DNA of 64,000 bases, taken from Bacillus sp. EB01. GTDB taxonomy: Bacteria > Bacillota > Bacilli > Bacillales > Cytobacillaceae. Every line of letters starts with the position of its first letter. The stretch's first letter is position 1. The stretch covers positions 354,823-418,822 of the forward strand of contig NZ_HG964497.1 of assembly GCF_000613125.1 (NCBI RefSeq). Direction: 5' to 3'. Of this stretch, positions 25,386 to 34,790 are shown piece after piece. A program made the translations under genes and the position numbers. Under the pieces are notes generated by a model. That model had not been told where the DNA came from. It was given only the letters and a program-made list of their open reading frames with translations, and did no database searches.

Positions 25386-26531
25386 CTACGTTTGCGGTAT
25401 TGGCACCTGAATAATGACGGCTGCACCCTGGCCGGGCTTGGAGGAAATGGCAAACTGCCCTCCCAGCAGGTCTACTCGTTCCTTCATGCCGATGATGCCA
25501 AACGAACCATATTTTCTCTTTTTCGGGTCAAAGCCTTTCCCGTTATCCTGTATGACAATCGTAATGGCTGTTTCTCTCATTTCAAGCTTAACCTGGATTT
25601 CATTCGCATCCGCATGCTTTAATGCATTCTGGACTGATTCCTGTATTAGCCTGAAAAGGGCAACTTCATACTTTGAAGGCAGGCGCCTATCCGCTCTTAG
25701 GTTTTGGAAGGTTATCTTTACGGTTTTGTGATAGTCCTCCATCGTTTGCAGATACTTCTTTAAGGTAGGTACAAGTCCCAGGTCATCAAGAGCCATTGGC
25801 CGCAAATCATAGATAATCCTTCGCACCTCATATAGTGAGTTCCTGACCATCTGCTTAAAGCTTTTAATCTCTGAAAGGGCAGCATCAATTCCGTCTTCCT
25901 TATATACACGCTCGATCAGATCGGAACGCATCATAACATTTGCAAGCATTTGGGCAGGCCCATCGTGTATCTCTCGCGAAAGACGCTTTCGCTCCTCTTC
26001 CTGGGCCTCTATGATCTTCAAGCCGAATTCCACCTTCAGCTTGGCATCTTCGAGTATCTCCCCCATTTCCTTCAGATCGCTCATCAGATAATTCATCACA
26101 ACCGAAATTTGTGAGACAAGATGGTCGGCGCGATCCATTGTTTCACGCAAACCTTCCATCCTCCGTATCAGGTCCTTTTTCCGTTCACGCAGCTGTTTTT
26201 CCATCTGCCTGTTCAGTGTCAGTTCCATTTGGAGTTCATGCGCTTTTTCGTACGCTTCACGCACTTCATCCTCGGTATAGTCTTTAAAATGCATACTGAC
26301 TTCCGAAAGCTTGCCCCTGGAATGGCGAACCTTGGTCTCGAGGCGCTCTCCTTCGCCAACCACCCTGTTGGCAAGATTCTCAACTTCCTCGAGTTCGGAC
26401 TTCAGCGTCTCAAAGTCAGCCCGTGATTTTTCACCTAAACAAAAGATTTCATTCTTGCTTCTTCCAACAGATTCAATCATTCTTGCCAGGATTACATCAA
26501 GCATTTTAGTATCAAAGTCCTTTATTCCCAT
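25386..26531 (-). CDS. degS: sensor histidine kinase DegS
   Basis: A 381-residue cytoplasmic kinase without membrane segments, partner of DegU 34 bp downstream. Residues ~30-185 form the long coiled-coil DegS sensor region ([34 protein letters not shown]). The HisKA_3 phosphoacceptor site is in [16 protein letters not shown]. The ATPase domain carries [11 protein letters not shown] (N box) and [24 protein letters not shown] (G boxes). A strong GGGAGG precedes the ATG. Confidence 0.97.
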   Translation of the reverse strand: MGIKDFDTKMLDVILARMIESVGRSKNEIFCLGEKSRADFETLKSELEEVENLANRVVGEGERLETKVRHSRGKLSEVSMHFKDYTEDEVREAYEKAHELQMELTLNRQMEKQLRERKKDLIRRMEGLRETMDRADHLVSQISVVMNYLMSDLKEMGEILEDAKLKVEFGLKIIEAQEEERKRLSREIHDGPAQMLANVMMRSDLIERVYKEDGIDAALSEIKSFKQMVRNSLYEVRRIIYDLRPMALDDLGLVPTLKKYLQTMEDYHKTVKITFQNLRADRRLPSKYEVALFRLIQESVQNALKHADANEIQVKLEMRETAITIVIQDNGKGFDPKKRKYGSFGIIGMKERVDLLGGQFAISSKPGQGAAVIIQVPIPQT

Positions 26532-27155
26532 AGTCTTCCTCCCGGGGCGCCCATGCCCCGCCTAAACTCAAGATTCAGAGTTGGGAACATTTTGTCACCA
26601 GCTCTTTTCTCATAGTTTATCGTGAAAGACTGAACGAAACTATCCAATATTGGGATAATTTCTTAATTCCCCCTAAAAATCGGTAATTGGGATTATAATT
26701 GCATTTAAACTCTATATCCTTTAGCCTATAGGAAGGATGGATAAACCTACTATTCTAGGATTTTTTAACTAAGAAGTAAAAATATGATACCTAGTCATAG
26801 ATATTACCACTATGTACACTGTACTAATTATAGCATGCAACTTTTTTTCGATGTTAACAATTACTCTACTGCTGATTGGGAAAATATTTCATCCTTAACC
26901 TGACTGCTACTATTGAATACAGGGGTGAAGGAGAGTAAAATAATGAAGTCAGTTTTGTACTATAATCCTGTAAATGCGGGTAAATAGATTACAAATTTCC
27001 CAACTTTTTCATTTTGCTTTAAGCATCCAGTTTATATGGCAAACATTGACTCCTTTTTTATAGTATACGTGAAACGATTTTCTTTTTTGTACCGTCAAAT
27101 AAAAGGCGGACATACAGAATTATAGAATAAAGCGATTCTCAGGAAGGACCATTAT
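26532..27155. other. divergent intergenic region between degS and yvyE
   Basis: This 624-bp gap must contain the promoters of degSU and yvyE. It includes a small inverted repeat TATCC-N7-GGATA near 26641-26657 in front of degS. No gene, terminator or RNA element was recognised. Confidence 0.5.
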
Positions 27156-27788
27156 ATGCTTCCCTCATATTTAACAGTAAAAGACTACGGTGAACACGAA
27201 ATCATTATAGAAAGATCCCGGTTTATCGCCCATGTACAACGGGCTGAAACTGAGGAAAAAGCCCAGGAATTTATAGCTGATATTAAGCGTCGTCATCGCG
27301 ATGCAACTCACAATTGTTCCGCTTACCTAATTGGCGAAACCGATCACATCCAAAAAGCGAATGATGATGGAGAGCCAAGTGGTACCGCTGGGGTTCCAAT
27401 CCTTGAGGTTCTTAAAAAGAAGAAGCTAAAGGATACAGTCGTTGTTGTGACACGGTACTTTGGCGGCATTAAACTTGGCGCGGGCGGCCTGATTCGCGCA
27501 TATGGAAGGTCTGCTTCTGAAGGGATCAATTCTACAGGGATTGTAGAGCGCAGATTGATGCGAATTGTCCACACAACCATTGATTACACTCTTCTTGGAA
27601 AAATCGAAAATGAATTAAGGTCTTCCGGTGCCCATATCAGGAATATACATTACCTGGATAAAGTAGAGATTGAAACGCTGGTTGACGACAGTGAGACTAC
27701 GCCTTTCATGGACAGGATGGTGGATCTCGCTAACGGCCAGTGCGACTGCCGCTTGGGTGAGGTTCTTTATGTCGAATTTGAAAGATAA
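27156..27788 (+). CDS. yvyE: YigZ/IMPACT family protein YvyE
   Basis: A 210-residue cytoplasmic protein. The N-terminal UPF0029/IMPACT domain (ERSRFIAHVQRAETEEKAQEF, NDDGEPSGTAGVPILEVL, VVVVTRYFGGIKLGAGGLIRAYG) is followed by the small C-terminal DUF1949 domain from about residue 140. The eukaryotic IMPACT homologs regulate translation control kinases; the bacterial role is unclear. It is divergent from degS, as in B. subtilis. GGAAGGACC precedes the ATG. Confidence 0.93.
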   Translation: MLPSYLTVKDYGEHEIIIERSRFIAHVQRAETEEKAQEFIADIKRRHRDATHNCSAYLIGETDHIQKANDDGEPSGTAGVPILEVLKKKKLKDTVVVVTRYFGGIKLGAGGLIRAYGRSASEGINSTGIVERRLMRIVHTTIDYTLLGKIENELRSSGAHIRNIHYLDKVEIETLVDDSETTPFMDRMVDLANGQCDCRLGEVLYVEFER

Positions 27789-27843
27789 ATCGACCTGATG
27801 ATTTCACACTGGGAAATTGTTGCTTTTTTGTAAAAATAAACGA

Positions 27844-27873
27844 TTGTGCCTGGTACTTTCGTAGTATTATAAT
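27844..27873 (+). promoter_or_regulatory. SigA-type promoter of the LCP gene
   Basis: TTGTGC (27844-27849) and a perfect TATAAT (27868-27873) are separated by 18 bp, about 70 bp upstream of the LCP start codon. Confidence 0.6.
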
Positions 27874-27940
27874 TAAAAGTTGTAGCTTGCTAATTTTATG
27901 AGTTTAGTCCTGTGAAAATTTAACACTTAGGAGAATGACT

Positions 27941-28975
27941 TTGAATAATACAAGAATTAATCATAAATCGTCTAGGAAAAAGCGGCAGAAGAAGCGGATT
28001 TTTTATTTTCTAGTCCTCCCCCTCCTTTTGATTCTCTTAGCGGGAGGCACATATGCAGGCTTTCTTTTTACAAAGGCAGCAAATGTTATGAATGCATCGA
28101 ATCAGGAGCTTGAACGGGGTGACACGTCCGCAAAAAGGATTCAGAAAATCGACCCTAAGAGCGACAACTTTTCGGTATTGATCATGGGTGTGGATGATAG
28201 CGAGAAGCGGCAGCAAGGTTCGGCAACTAGGACCGATGCCCTTATTCTTGCCACCTTTAACCGTGATTCCAAGTCAGTAAAAATGGTCAGCATTCCCCGT
28301 GATTCGTATGTGTATATCCCGGTGGAAGGAAAGAATGACAAAATTACACATGCACATGCATTCGGCGGTGTAGATGGTACGATTGAAACAGTAGAAGAAT
28401 TGTTTGATATTCCAGTAGATTACTATGTTAAGCTTAATTTCGATGCGTTTATTGATGTAGTTGAAGCGCTTGACGGAATTACAGTCGATGTTCCGGTCAC
28501 TTTTTCTGAACAGGACAGCAAGGACCGCAAAGATGCCATTCACCTTGAAAAAGGTCTTCAGGAACTGAACGGTGAAGAGGCCCTCGCCCTGGCAAGAACG
28601 CGGAAAATTGACAACGACATTGAACGTGGGAAGCGCCAGCAGCTCGTACTTAAAGCGATAATTGATAAAGCCATTTCTGCTGGTTCTATTACAAAATATG
28701 GTGATGTCATGGAAGCATTGGGAGACAATATTACAACCAACTTCAAATTTGGTGAAATTCTTTCCCTTTACGATTATGCAGGCACAGGCTTGAACATTGA
28801 ATCAATAGCTCTTGACGGCCACGACCAGTACATCGGCAGTACTTATTATTACCAGCTTGATGAGCAGGGTGTAAGCATGCTCACAACAACCTTAAAAGCC
28901 CATTTAGGCTTGACGCCGGCAACCACTGCAACAACAAGTGAGTCACAGCTGCAAGCTGCCTCCGAGAACGAATAA
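27941..28975 (+). CDS. tagV: LytR-CpsA-Psr (LCP) family teichoic acid ligase, TagV-like
   Basis: A 344-residue membrane-anchored enzyme. LCP proteins transfer wall teichoic acid or similar polymers from undecaprenyl phosphate to peptidoglycan. A basic N-terminus (SRKKRQKKR) precedes one membrane helix at ~20-45, so the LCP domain (~70-290) faces outward. Conserved motifs are FSVLIMGVDD, RTDALILATFN, SIPRDSYVYIP, DGITVDVPVTF and LALARTRKIDNDIERGKRQQ with pyrophosphate-binding arginines. TTG at 27941 is the best start because GGAGA lies 6 nt before it and abuts the ATG at 27935. The position between yvyE and tagO matches B. subtilis yvhJ (tagV). Confidence 0.92.
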   Translation: MNNTRINHKSSRKKRQKKRIFYFLVLPLLLILLAGGTYAGFLFTKAANVMNASNQELERGDTSAKRIQKIDPKSDNFSVLIMGVDDSEKRQQGSATRTDALILATFNRDSKSVKMVSIPRDSYVYIPVEGKNDKITHAHAFGGVDGTIETVEELFDIPVDYYVKLNFDAFIDVVEALDGITVDVPVTFSEQDSKDRKDAIHLEKGLQELNGEEALALARTRKIDNDIERGKRQQLVLKAIIDKAISAGSITKYGDVMEALGDNITTNFKFGEILSLYDYAGTGLNIESIALDGHDQYIGSTYYYQLDEQGVSMLTTTLKAHLGLTPATTATTSESQLQAASENE

Positions 28976-28994
28976 ACAAATAGGTAAATGTGTA

Positions 28995-29029
28995 AGGCCC
29001 CCAAAGGTGATCTTTGGGGGCCTCTTTTT
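28995..29029 (+). terminator. rho-independent terminator after the LCP gene
   Basis: AGGCCCCCAAAG pairs with CTTTGGGGGCCT around a short loop, followed by CTTTTTC. Confidence 0.92.
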
Positions 29030-29185
29030 CAATCATGGCGAGTTTCCTTATTAGGGATACAAAAACCTTATTTGCTTGTGATTGTTCACCGTAATGCATC
29101 AAAATGAGGTTCTCTTGGCTAAAACTCACTTTCTTTAAATAAGATGTGTTGTCCTTAGATCGAGTAACCAGCGAAGGTAAAATAT

Positions 29186-29370
29186 GCGAAGTTTTTCCGG
29201 TTACATAGAGAATAGAGGTCGTATCGATGTATATAAGCGGAGATTTTCCGGTTATAAAAAGCAAAAGCACCTATTTTCATAGATTTTGAGTCATTAGGCG
29301 GAATCTCTCCGTCTATTTTAGCTATTTTTAATCATAATAACTAATTAAGCGGAATTCCTCCGTCTATTTT
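29186..29370. repeat. four copies of a short GCGGA/TCCG hairpin repeat
   Basis: Related units lie at 29186-29204, 29236-29255, 29297-29320 and 29347-29370, 50-60 bp apart. Each has GCGGA (or GCGAA) - five to six bases - TCCG, followed by GTTAY or GTCTATTTTA. Copies 1-2 and 3-4 form two closer pairs. They resemble small REP-type palindromic elements. Confidence 0.6.
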
Positions 29371-29535
29371 ATCAGCGTGGGAGATTAAGCTGATTCCCCA
29401 ATCGTACTTGCGGACCCTCTTGAAATTAAATGGGAATAGCGGCTTTTATCAACCAACTTATAAGAATAAATAAAATTGGTACTAAAACAGCACTACATAT
29501 GACAGTTGCCCCATAATCAATTGCTGTATCTCAAG

Positions 29536-29553
29536 TTTATGGAATTCCATAAA
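29536..29553. other. 18-bp perfect palindrome
   Basis: TTTATGGAATTCCATAAA is fully self-complementary with no spacer. It lies 16 bp before the tagO terminator hairpin. It could be a protein-binding site; no regulator is suggested. Confidence 0.35.
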
Positions 29554-29568
29554 TAAATAAAAAAAGAC

Positions 29569-29597
29569 GTATGCCAATTCATACGTCCATTCTTGTG
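29569..29597 (-). terminator. rho-independent terminator after tagO
   Basis: GACGTATG (29576-29583) pairs with CATACGTC (29590-29597). On the minus strand seven T follow. Confidence 0.88.
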
Positions 29598-29669
29598 TCT
29601 ATTAATTAGAAACCACCGATAAGTGAAACCTTGAATTTAAACCGGGCAGCCTTATGTTTTCGATATGGG

Positions 29670-30725
29670 TTATCTGTTTCTAGCATAGCGGATGTTTCGC
29701 ATCATGTTCAAGAGCGGCCTGTAGTTTTTATCAACCAAGCCGACACTTTCCACAATCAGCTCAACCGCGAGCAAGGTAAGTGTTAGTATCAAAAGCGATC
29801 CCCACATGGTCGCCATGGAAAAAATAAAACCGGCCAATCCGAACAATGCGCTGATTCCGTATATAAGCAGGACTGTCTTTTTATGGGAAAACCCAAGATT
29901 CAGCAAGCAGTGATGCAAGTGTGATTTATCCGGTGCCGATAAAGGAGCCTTCTTAACAATCCTTCTTACGATAGCAAAGATGGTATCGGACAGCGGCACA
30001 CCAAGAATGATAACCGGGATAATGAACGAAATGAATGTAACGTTCTTAAATCCGAGCAAAGACAGGACGGCTATCATATATCCAAGGAATAAAGCCCCGG
30101 TGTCGCCAAGGAATATTTTCGCTGGATGAAAATTATAAAAAAGGAAACCAATTGTGCTGACGAGGACAATAAAGCCAAGCGACATAACATACGCATCACC
30201 CTTGACAATTGCCATCGCAGAAATTGAGATAAGTGCGATTGATGAAACGCCAGCTGCAAGGCCATCGAGACCATCGAGCAGGTTAATTGAATTTGTTACT
30301 CCAACAATCCAAAGAATCGTAATCGGGACGCTCATAACTCCAAAGTCAAGCTTGCCTCCAAAAGGAAGGTTAATAAAGTTGACTTCAATGCCCCCATAAA
30401 GGACAACCACTAACGCTGCCGCTAGCTGGGCGAGAAATTTCTTTTTTGCTGAAAGTTCGTATATATCATCCAAAATTCCGGTTATGATAATGATGATGCT
30501 TCCCAGAACGATTGCCAAATGATAGGGGCTGTATGGCTGAAGAATAAGAATCCCTATAACAAAGCTAATGAAAATCCCCAATCCACCGAGCCGGGGCATC
30601 AGTTTAGTGTGAACTTTCCGCTTGTTTGGCTTGTCCACGGCCCCTAGCTTGTAGGCCAGTTTTATTATAGACGGCGTAAGCAGGATGGAGCATAAAAAAC
30701 ATATGATTAAGGTCGCGTAAAACAT
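29670..30725 (-). CDS. tagO: undecaprenyl-phosphate N-acetylglucosaminyl 1-phosphate transferase TagO
   Basis: A 351-residue multi-pass membrane enzyme that moves GlcNAc-1-phosphate from UDP-GlcNAc to undecaprenyl phosphate, the first step of wall teichoic acid synthesis. Family motifs are KPNKRKVHTKLMPRLGG, ITGILDDIYELSAKKKF (catalytic aspartates), NSINLLDGLDGLAAG, FLGDTGALFLGY and KSHLHHCLLNLGFS. About eleven hydrophobic helices are visible. The ATG at 30725 with AAGGAGGG upstream is preferred over a start 12 codons earlier. B. subtilis TagO is 358 residues. Confidence 0.96.
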   Translation of the reverse strand: MFYATLIICFLCSILLTPSIIKLAYKLGAVDKPNKRKVHTKLMPRLGGLGIFISFVIGILILQPYSPYHLAIVLGSIIIIITGILDDIYELSAKKKFLAQLAAALVVVLYGGIEVNFINLPFGGKLDFGVMSVPITILWIVGVTNSINLLDGLDGLAAGVSSIALISISAMAIVKGDAYVMSLGFIVLVSTIGFLFYNFHPAKIFLGDTGALFLGYMIAVLSLLGFKNVTFISFIIPVIILGVPLSDTIFAIVRRIVKKAPLSAPDKSHLHHCLLNLGFSHKKTVLLIYGISALFGLAGFIFSMATMWGSLLILTLTLLAVELIVESVGLVDKNYRPLLNMMRNIRYARNR

Positions 30726-30895
30726 CCAAGACCCTCCTTGAAGGTATAATGCCCCTTCCAACTTATAAACAAACAGGCATTTCTTTACCAGTAAAAATCA
30801 TAAACCGAACTTATTATAGCATAAAAAACGATTTGTGTTCATAATGAATTTTTTCAGAGCTTTTGGACTAGCCCCAAACCCTGTCATTTCACGTT

Positions 30896-32002
30896 TCAGA
30901 CAAATTTTCCATAAGCGCCTGTAATACTCTTCACACAATTTTCCAATGTAAAATGAGCTGATGTATGTTCATAAAGCCTGATGCCTTTTGCGGACAAGAT
31001 ATGATTACCTTTCATATGAAGAGCCTCCTCCAAGGCATTTGCGAGGGAATTAACGCACCCAACTGGAATGACCCAGCCATAATCGGAGTTTGGTATTAGC
31101 TCTTTTACCCCGCCAACCTCAGTTGTAATCACCGGCAGCATTTGCCGGGCAGCTTCCAATAAAACAAGCGGAAAACTTTCGCTTTTAGAAGCCAGCAGCT
31201 TTATATCTGAAATTGCGAGCAATCCGCCAATGTCGTCCCGGTAGCCGAGGAACCTTAGACTTTTGCCGATACCTAGCTCAGCAGCTTTATTTTTTAGCTG
31301 CCCTTCAAGGAAGCCATCTCCTGCAAGCAGTACTTTAATTTGCGGATACCGTCCTTTAAGCTTATGAATTGCGTGAAGTACATCGATATGCCCTTTTACC
31401 GGCGTAAGCCTGGCAATCATTGAAACAACGAAGTCTTCCTTGCATAACCCCAGGGACTCGCGTGTAATTGGTATACTGTTTTCCTTTTCATTAAAATCAA
31501 TTCCATTAAAAATAACCGTAATTTTAGATGGAGCTATCCCGTTCTGGACTAAAAGGTCTCTAAAAGGCGCAGAAATGGCCAAATAATGGTCTGGCCTTCT
31601 CAAGGCTTGCAAATGAAGCCATGTAAATGCCTTTCCCTTTAAGCCTCTTCCCAGAAAATCATCATACGGATTGCTATGGAGAGTTGTAACCCACTTAAGC
31701 CGTGGCCTTATTTTTTTAATAAAAATCCCCATTAAATTAGCCCGGGGGCCATGGGTATGAATAATTTCTATGCTTTCCTGATCAATGAACACAGCTAGTT
31801 TTTTAAGAAACAGGCAATCATACCTGCTGGATTGTTTAAAAAGGCGGACCTGTATGCCCAGTTCAGATGCCTTTTTCTTCATTAATCCGTCCTCAAAAAC
31901 CCCCAATATACTCTTCGATCTATCCATTTGCTTCAAGACATTAAGAATATGGACCATTCCGCCCCCGGTTTCAGCCCCGGCATTCAGATGAAGGACTTTC
32001 AC
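30896..32002 (-). CDS. GT4-type glycosyltransferase
   Basis: A ~368-residue GT-B fold glycosyltransferase, probably cytoplasmic or membrane-peripheral. The N-terminal half has the acceptor region (VLHLNAGAETGGGMVHI, IIHTHGPRANLMG); the C-terminal GT4 domain has MIARLTPVKGHIDVLHAI, VLLAGDGFLEGQL and the nucleotide-sugar E-x7-E region ESFPLVLLEAARQ. The start is uncertain: GTG at 32002 gives the usual MKVLHLNAG with AAGGA at 8 nt, while an ATG at 32011 is also possible. Located between tagA and tagO, it probably builds or decorates a cell-surface polymer; sugar and acceptor are unknown. Confidence 0.85.
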   Translation of the reverse strand: MKVLHLNAGAETGGGMVHILNVLKQMDRSKSILGVFEDGLMKKKASELGIQVRLFKQSSRYDCLFLKKLAVFIDQESIEIIHTHGPRANLMGIFIKKIRPRLKWVTTLHSNPYDDFLGRGLKGKAFTWLHLQALRRPDHYLAISAPFRDLLVQNGIAPSKITVIFNGIDFNEKENSIPITRESLGLCKEDFVVSMIARLTPVKGHIDVLHAIHKLKGRYPQIKVLLAGDGFLEGQLKNKAAELGIGKSLRFLGYRDDIGGLLAISDIKLLASKSESFPLVLLEAARQMLPVITTEVGGVKELIPNSDYGWVIPVGCVNSLANALEEALHMKGNHILSAKGIRLYEHTSAHFTLENCVKSITGAYGKFV

Positions 32003-32200
32003 ATTGACCATCCTTACTTCCAATTATTTGACGTCTCCAGACGACACGAAGTTACAAGTAACTCTTCATTATTGTTTATGTCCATCTGGAGCAAACCTCA
32101 TAACTGGGGATGGCTGTTAATTATCCGATTAGTGAAATAAGATTTTTCTTGTGCTTCATCCTTTAGGAAAATCAATCAGGCTTCGCGCGACTAACAATCA

Positions 32201-32224
32201 GTGGTGGATGAAGAACACCCCCAC
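32201..32224. other. GC-rich hairpin between tagA and the GT4 gene
   Basis: GTGGTGG (32201-32207) pairs with CCCCCAC (32218-32224) with one mismatch in a 239-bp gap. The surrounding sequence resembles an intergenic repeat I have seen in Bacillus-type genomes, but no second copy exists in this window. Confidence 0.3.
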
Positions 32225-32241
32225 GGGATTGACGTTTCACT

Positions 32242-32964
32242 TTATTTAATTTTCAATACCTCTATCACAAATTTGGGAAGCATCAGCATCCGCCTCCACC
32301 TCGATGGCTGTTTTACTAATCGGTAAAGCCATTCAAGGTTGATTCTCCTCCACACCTCAGGTGCCCGTTTGGCTGTACCGGCCAGCACATCAATACTTCC
32401 ACCGACACCAATAAAAATCCCTTTCGTAACTCGTCCAATATTTTCAGCTATCCATTGTTCCTGTTTTGGATATCCGAGTGCCACTAAAACTATATCTGGC
32501 TCTTTCATCTCAATCTCATCACTGATTTTCCCATCCTCCCAGCTGAAATAGCCGTGGTGGCGTCCAACCAGCGTAAGCCCGGGATACTTTTGGCTAATAT
32601 TTTGCGCCGCAGCCTGATTTGCCTCTTCCTTTCCCCCTAGAAGATAAACTTTCAACCCTTCTTTATTTGCCATCTCCAGCAAGCGGATTGTCAGGTCGAA
32701 CCCTGCCACCCTTTCCGGGAGCGGATTTTTAAGCATCCTTGAGCCAAGGATCACGCCAAATCCATCAGGGACAATATAATCCGCCTTTTTTAATGTTCGT
32801 TTATAATCTTCATCATTTTTCGCATACATAACTATTTCAGGATTGGCTGTGACGATAAAAGCCTTCTCGCCCTCCTTAATATGCTTAGCCAAAAGGCCAG
32901 CAACTTCCTCAAAACGTTTTGCCAAAAACGGAATATCAAGAATTGTGATTGTTTTTTGTTCCAT
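32242..32964 (-). CDS. tagA: N-acetylglucosaminyldiphosphoundecaprenol N-acetyl-beta-D-mannosaminyltransferase
   Basis: A 240-residue WecG/TagA/CpsF family enzyme that adds ManNAc to the TagO product, completing the disaccharide of the WTA linkage unit. The family core is visible: FIVTANPEIVMYAK, DYIVPDGFGVILGSRML, ERVAGFDL, VYLLGGKEEANQAA, DIVLVALGYPKQEQW and GIFIGVGGSIDVLAG. The C-terminal RAPEVWRRINLEWLYRLVKQPSRWRRM is the membrane-contact tail. The ATG at 32964 follows AAAGAGG. The size matches the family. Confidence 0.95.
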   Translation of the reverse strand: MEQKTITILDIPFLAKRFEEVAGLLAKHIKEGEKAFIVTANPEIVMYAKNDEDYKRTLKKADYIVPDGFGVILGSRMLKNPLPERVAGFDLTIRLLEMANKEGLKVYLLGGKEEANQAAAQNISQKYPGLTLVGRHHGYFSWEDGKISDEIEMKEPDIVLVALGYPKQEQWIAENIGRVTKGIFIGVGGSIDVLAGTAKRAPEVWRRINLEWLYRLVKQPSRWRRMLMLPKFVIEVLKIK

Positions 32965-33114
32965 GTTTGTGCCTCTTTCACATTTGGTATCTATAACCCC
33001 GGCCGGCAGATTTAAAATGCTGGCAAAGTGGGTATGCTTGACAGTATTCACTTTAATCTTTCTCCAGCTTGACAGACAAATTCATTTATCATTAAGAAAA
33101 CTGGCTTTGAAACG

Positions 33115-34671
33115 GTGTTGATTTTCTTGAATAATACGTTTATTAAATCTGTAGGCTTAATCACGATTATTGCTATTATCAGCAAGGTTCTTGGCTTTGC
33201 CCGAGAACTATTAATCGCAGCCTACTTCGGAGCAACCGGGACGACAGATGCATTTTTCGTTGCATCGATTATTCCCGTCCTCATGTTCAGTGCGATTGGT
33301 ATGGCACTGACAACAGGGCTTGTCCCTTTATATGCCGAGGCGAGCCGCGCTGGAAAAAAAACAGCAGCCTCGTTCATGAACATGCTCGGAACCTTATTCC
33401 TTGTTTTATCAATTATGCTATCCATCCTATTTTATATCAGTATTCCATGGATTACGACCTTGATTGCCCCCGGCTTTTCCGAAAACGAAGCCGAGCTGGT
33501 GAATAGCCTGGCCCGAATTATGATTCCGAGCTTCTGTTTCTATGTATTATCAGCGTTTATGACAGGGATACTTGAATATGAGAAGCGCTTTTCTCCGCCG
33601 GCACTTATTGCAGTTCCACAGAACATTCTTGTGATTTTCGCTGTTGTTTTATTCAGCAGCCGTTACGGTATTTATTCTGTTGCTGTCGCGACCCTGCTCG
33701 GTGCAATAAGCCAGGTGATTATGCTCTATCCTTTTTTCCGGAACTATATCCGGTTTAGGCTGAATTTCCAATTCGGCCTCTATCGGGAAAAAATCGCTGA
33801 GACATGGGCGCTGTTTTTTCCGATGATTGCCGCCTCTGTGGCTTACCAGATAAATGGTGTTGTTGACCGGATGGTTGCTTCCTACCTTGAAACAGGAAGT
33901 GTCTCGGCCCTTAACTTTGCAAACAAATTGATGTACTTGCCGTTAAGCATCATTCTGCTCTCTCTTATTACAGTATTGTTCCCGTCCATTATCGATGCTT
34001 TTTCAGAGCAGGGCTCACGGTTCATCGACTTAATCAGCAAAGGCTTTAATGCAATTATTTTTGTTGCGATTCCTATTTTGGCTGTAATGCTTGTTGAAAA
34101 TAACACGCTTGTTTCCTTAGCTTTTGAGCGGGGTGCCTTCGATCATAAAGCTGCCTCCCTCACAGCCTCAGCCTTTTTTTACTACTCCTTCGGGATGGTA
34201 TTTTTGGCATTAAAGGAATTGCTTAATCGCTGCTTTATTGCAATGAAGGAACCCAAGGTCACAATGAAAGCGAGCATCGCCGCCGTACTGGTTAATATTC
34301 TGTTTAGCATCCTGCTGGCCCGGCTTCTCGGTACTGGCGGAATTGCCCTGGCAACGTCAATCGCTATGCTTTTTCAAACCGTTTACTTACTCGTGTATTT
34401 ACGAAAAAAGCTGCCTATTGAAAGTGAGCATTATCGTTCTTTTATAAAAAACTTTAGCAGATTGCTTGTCATATTTTTAATAACTCTTTCGGCTGTATAT
34501 GCAATCTCTGCTTTAACAGAAGGATTGAATCATGTTCTTCAGCTCATTTTGTCGGCAGCTTGCGCGGGAATAATTTTTCTCATTTCCTCTATTGTATTAA
34601 AAATAGAAGAGCTGTCTTGGTTGAAGGAACGCCTTTTACGCAAATCCGACAACCATACTTCTTCAAGATAA
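33115..34671 (+). CDS. MurJ/MviN-family lipid-linked oligosaccharide flippase
   Basis: A ~518-residue membrane protein with about 14 hydrophobic helices. MurJ-family landmarks are the N-terminal VLGFARELLIAAYFGATGTTDAFFVA, IPVLMFSAIGMALTTGLVPLY and VNGVVDR-like INGVVDRMVASYLETGSVSALNFANKL, and the later FERGAFD. Members move lipid II or other undecaprenyl-linked intermediates outward. In this neighbourhood the cargo may be a secondary cell-wall polymer rather than lipid II (inference). The start is uncertain (GTG 33115, TTG 33118 or TTG 33127); no strong ribosome binding site is present. It diverges from tagA. Confidence 0.85.
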   Translation: MLIFLNNTFIKSVGLITIIAIISKVLGFARELLIAAYFGATGTTDAFFVASIIPVLMFSAIGMALTTGLVPLYAEASRAGKKTAASFMNMLGTLFLVLSIMLSILFYISIPWITTLIAPGFSENEAELVNSLARIMIPSFCFYVLSAFMTGILEYEKRFSPPALIAVPQNILVIFAVVLFSSRYGIYSVAVATLLGAISQVIMLYPFFRNYIRFRLNFQFGLYREKIAETWALFFPMIAASVAYQINGVVDRMVASYLETGSVSALNFANKLMYLPLSIILLSLITVLFPSIIDAFSEQGSRFIDLISKGFNAIIFVAIPILAVMLVENNTLVSLAFERGAFDHKAASLTASAFFYYSFGMVFLALKELLNRCFIAMKEPKVTMKASIAAVLVNILFSILLARLLGTGGIALATSIAMLFQTVYLLVYLRKKLPIESEHYRSFIKNFSRLLVIFLITLSAVYAISALTEGLNHVLQLILSAACAGIIFLISSIVLKIEELSWLKERLLRKSDNHTSSR

Positions 34672-34790
34672 GCCAGTCCGACATGATGAAAAAGAGTCTC
34701 CTATTTTTCGAAGGTAATGAATCTTCTTAGTTACAAGTCACTCACAAGCAATACCAGTTGATCTTTTAAAAAAGACAGGAGCCCAGGTTT

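Larger units (their letters stand above)
28976..29669. other. intergenic region between LCP gene and tagO
   Basis: This 694-bp gap between convergent genes contains the LCP terminator (28995-29029), a four-copy hairpin repeat (29186-29370), an 18-bp perfect palindrome (29536-29553) and the tagO terminator (29569-29597). A minus-strand frame at 28881-29270 overlaps the LCP gene and is not credible. Confidence 0.65.
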
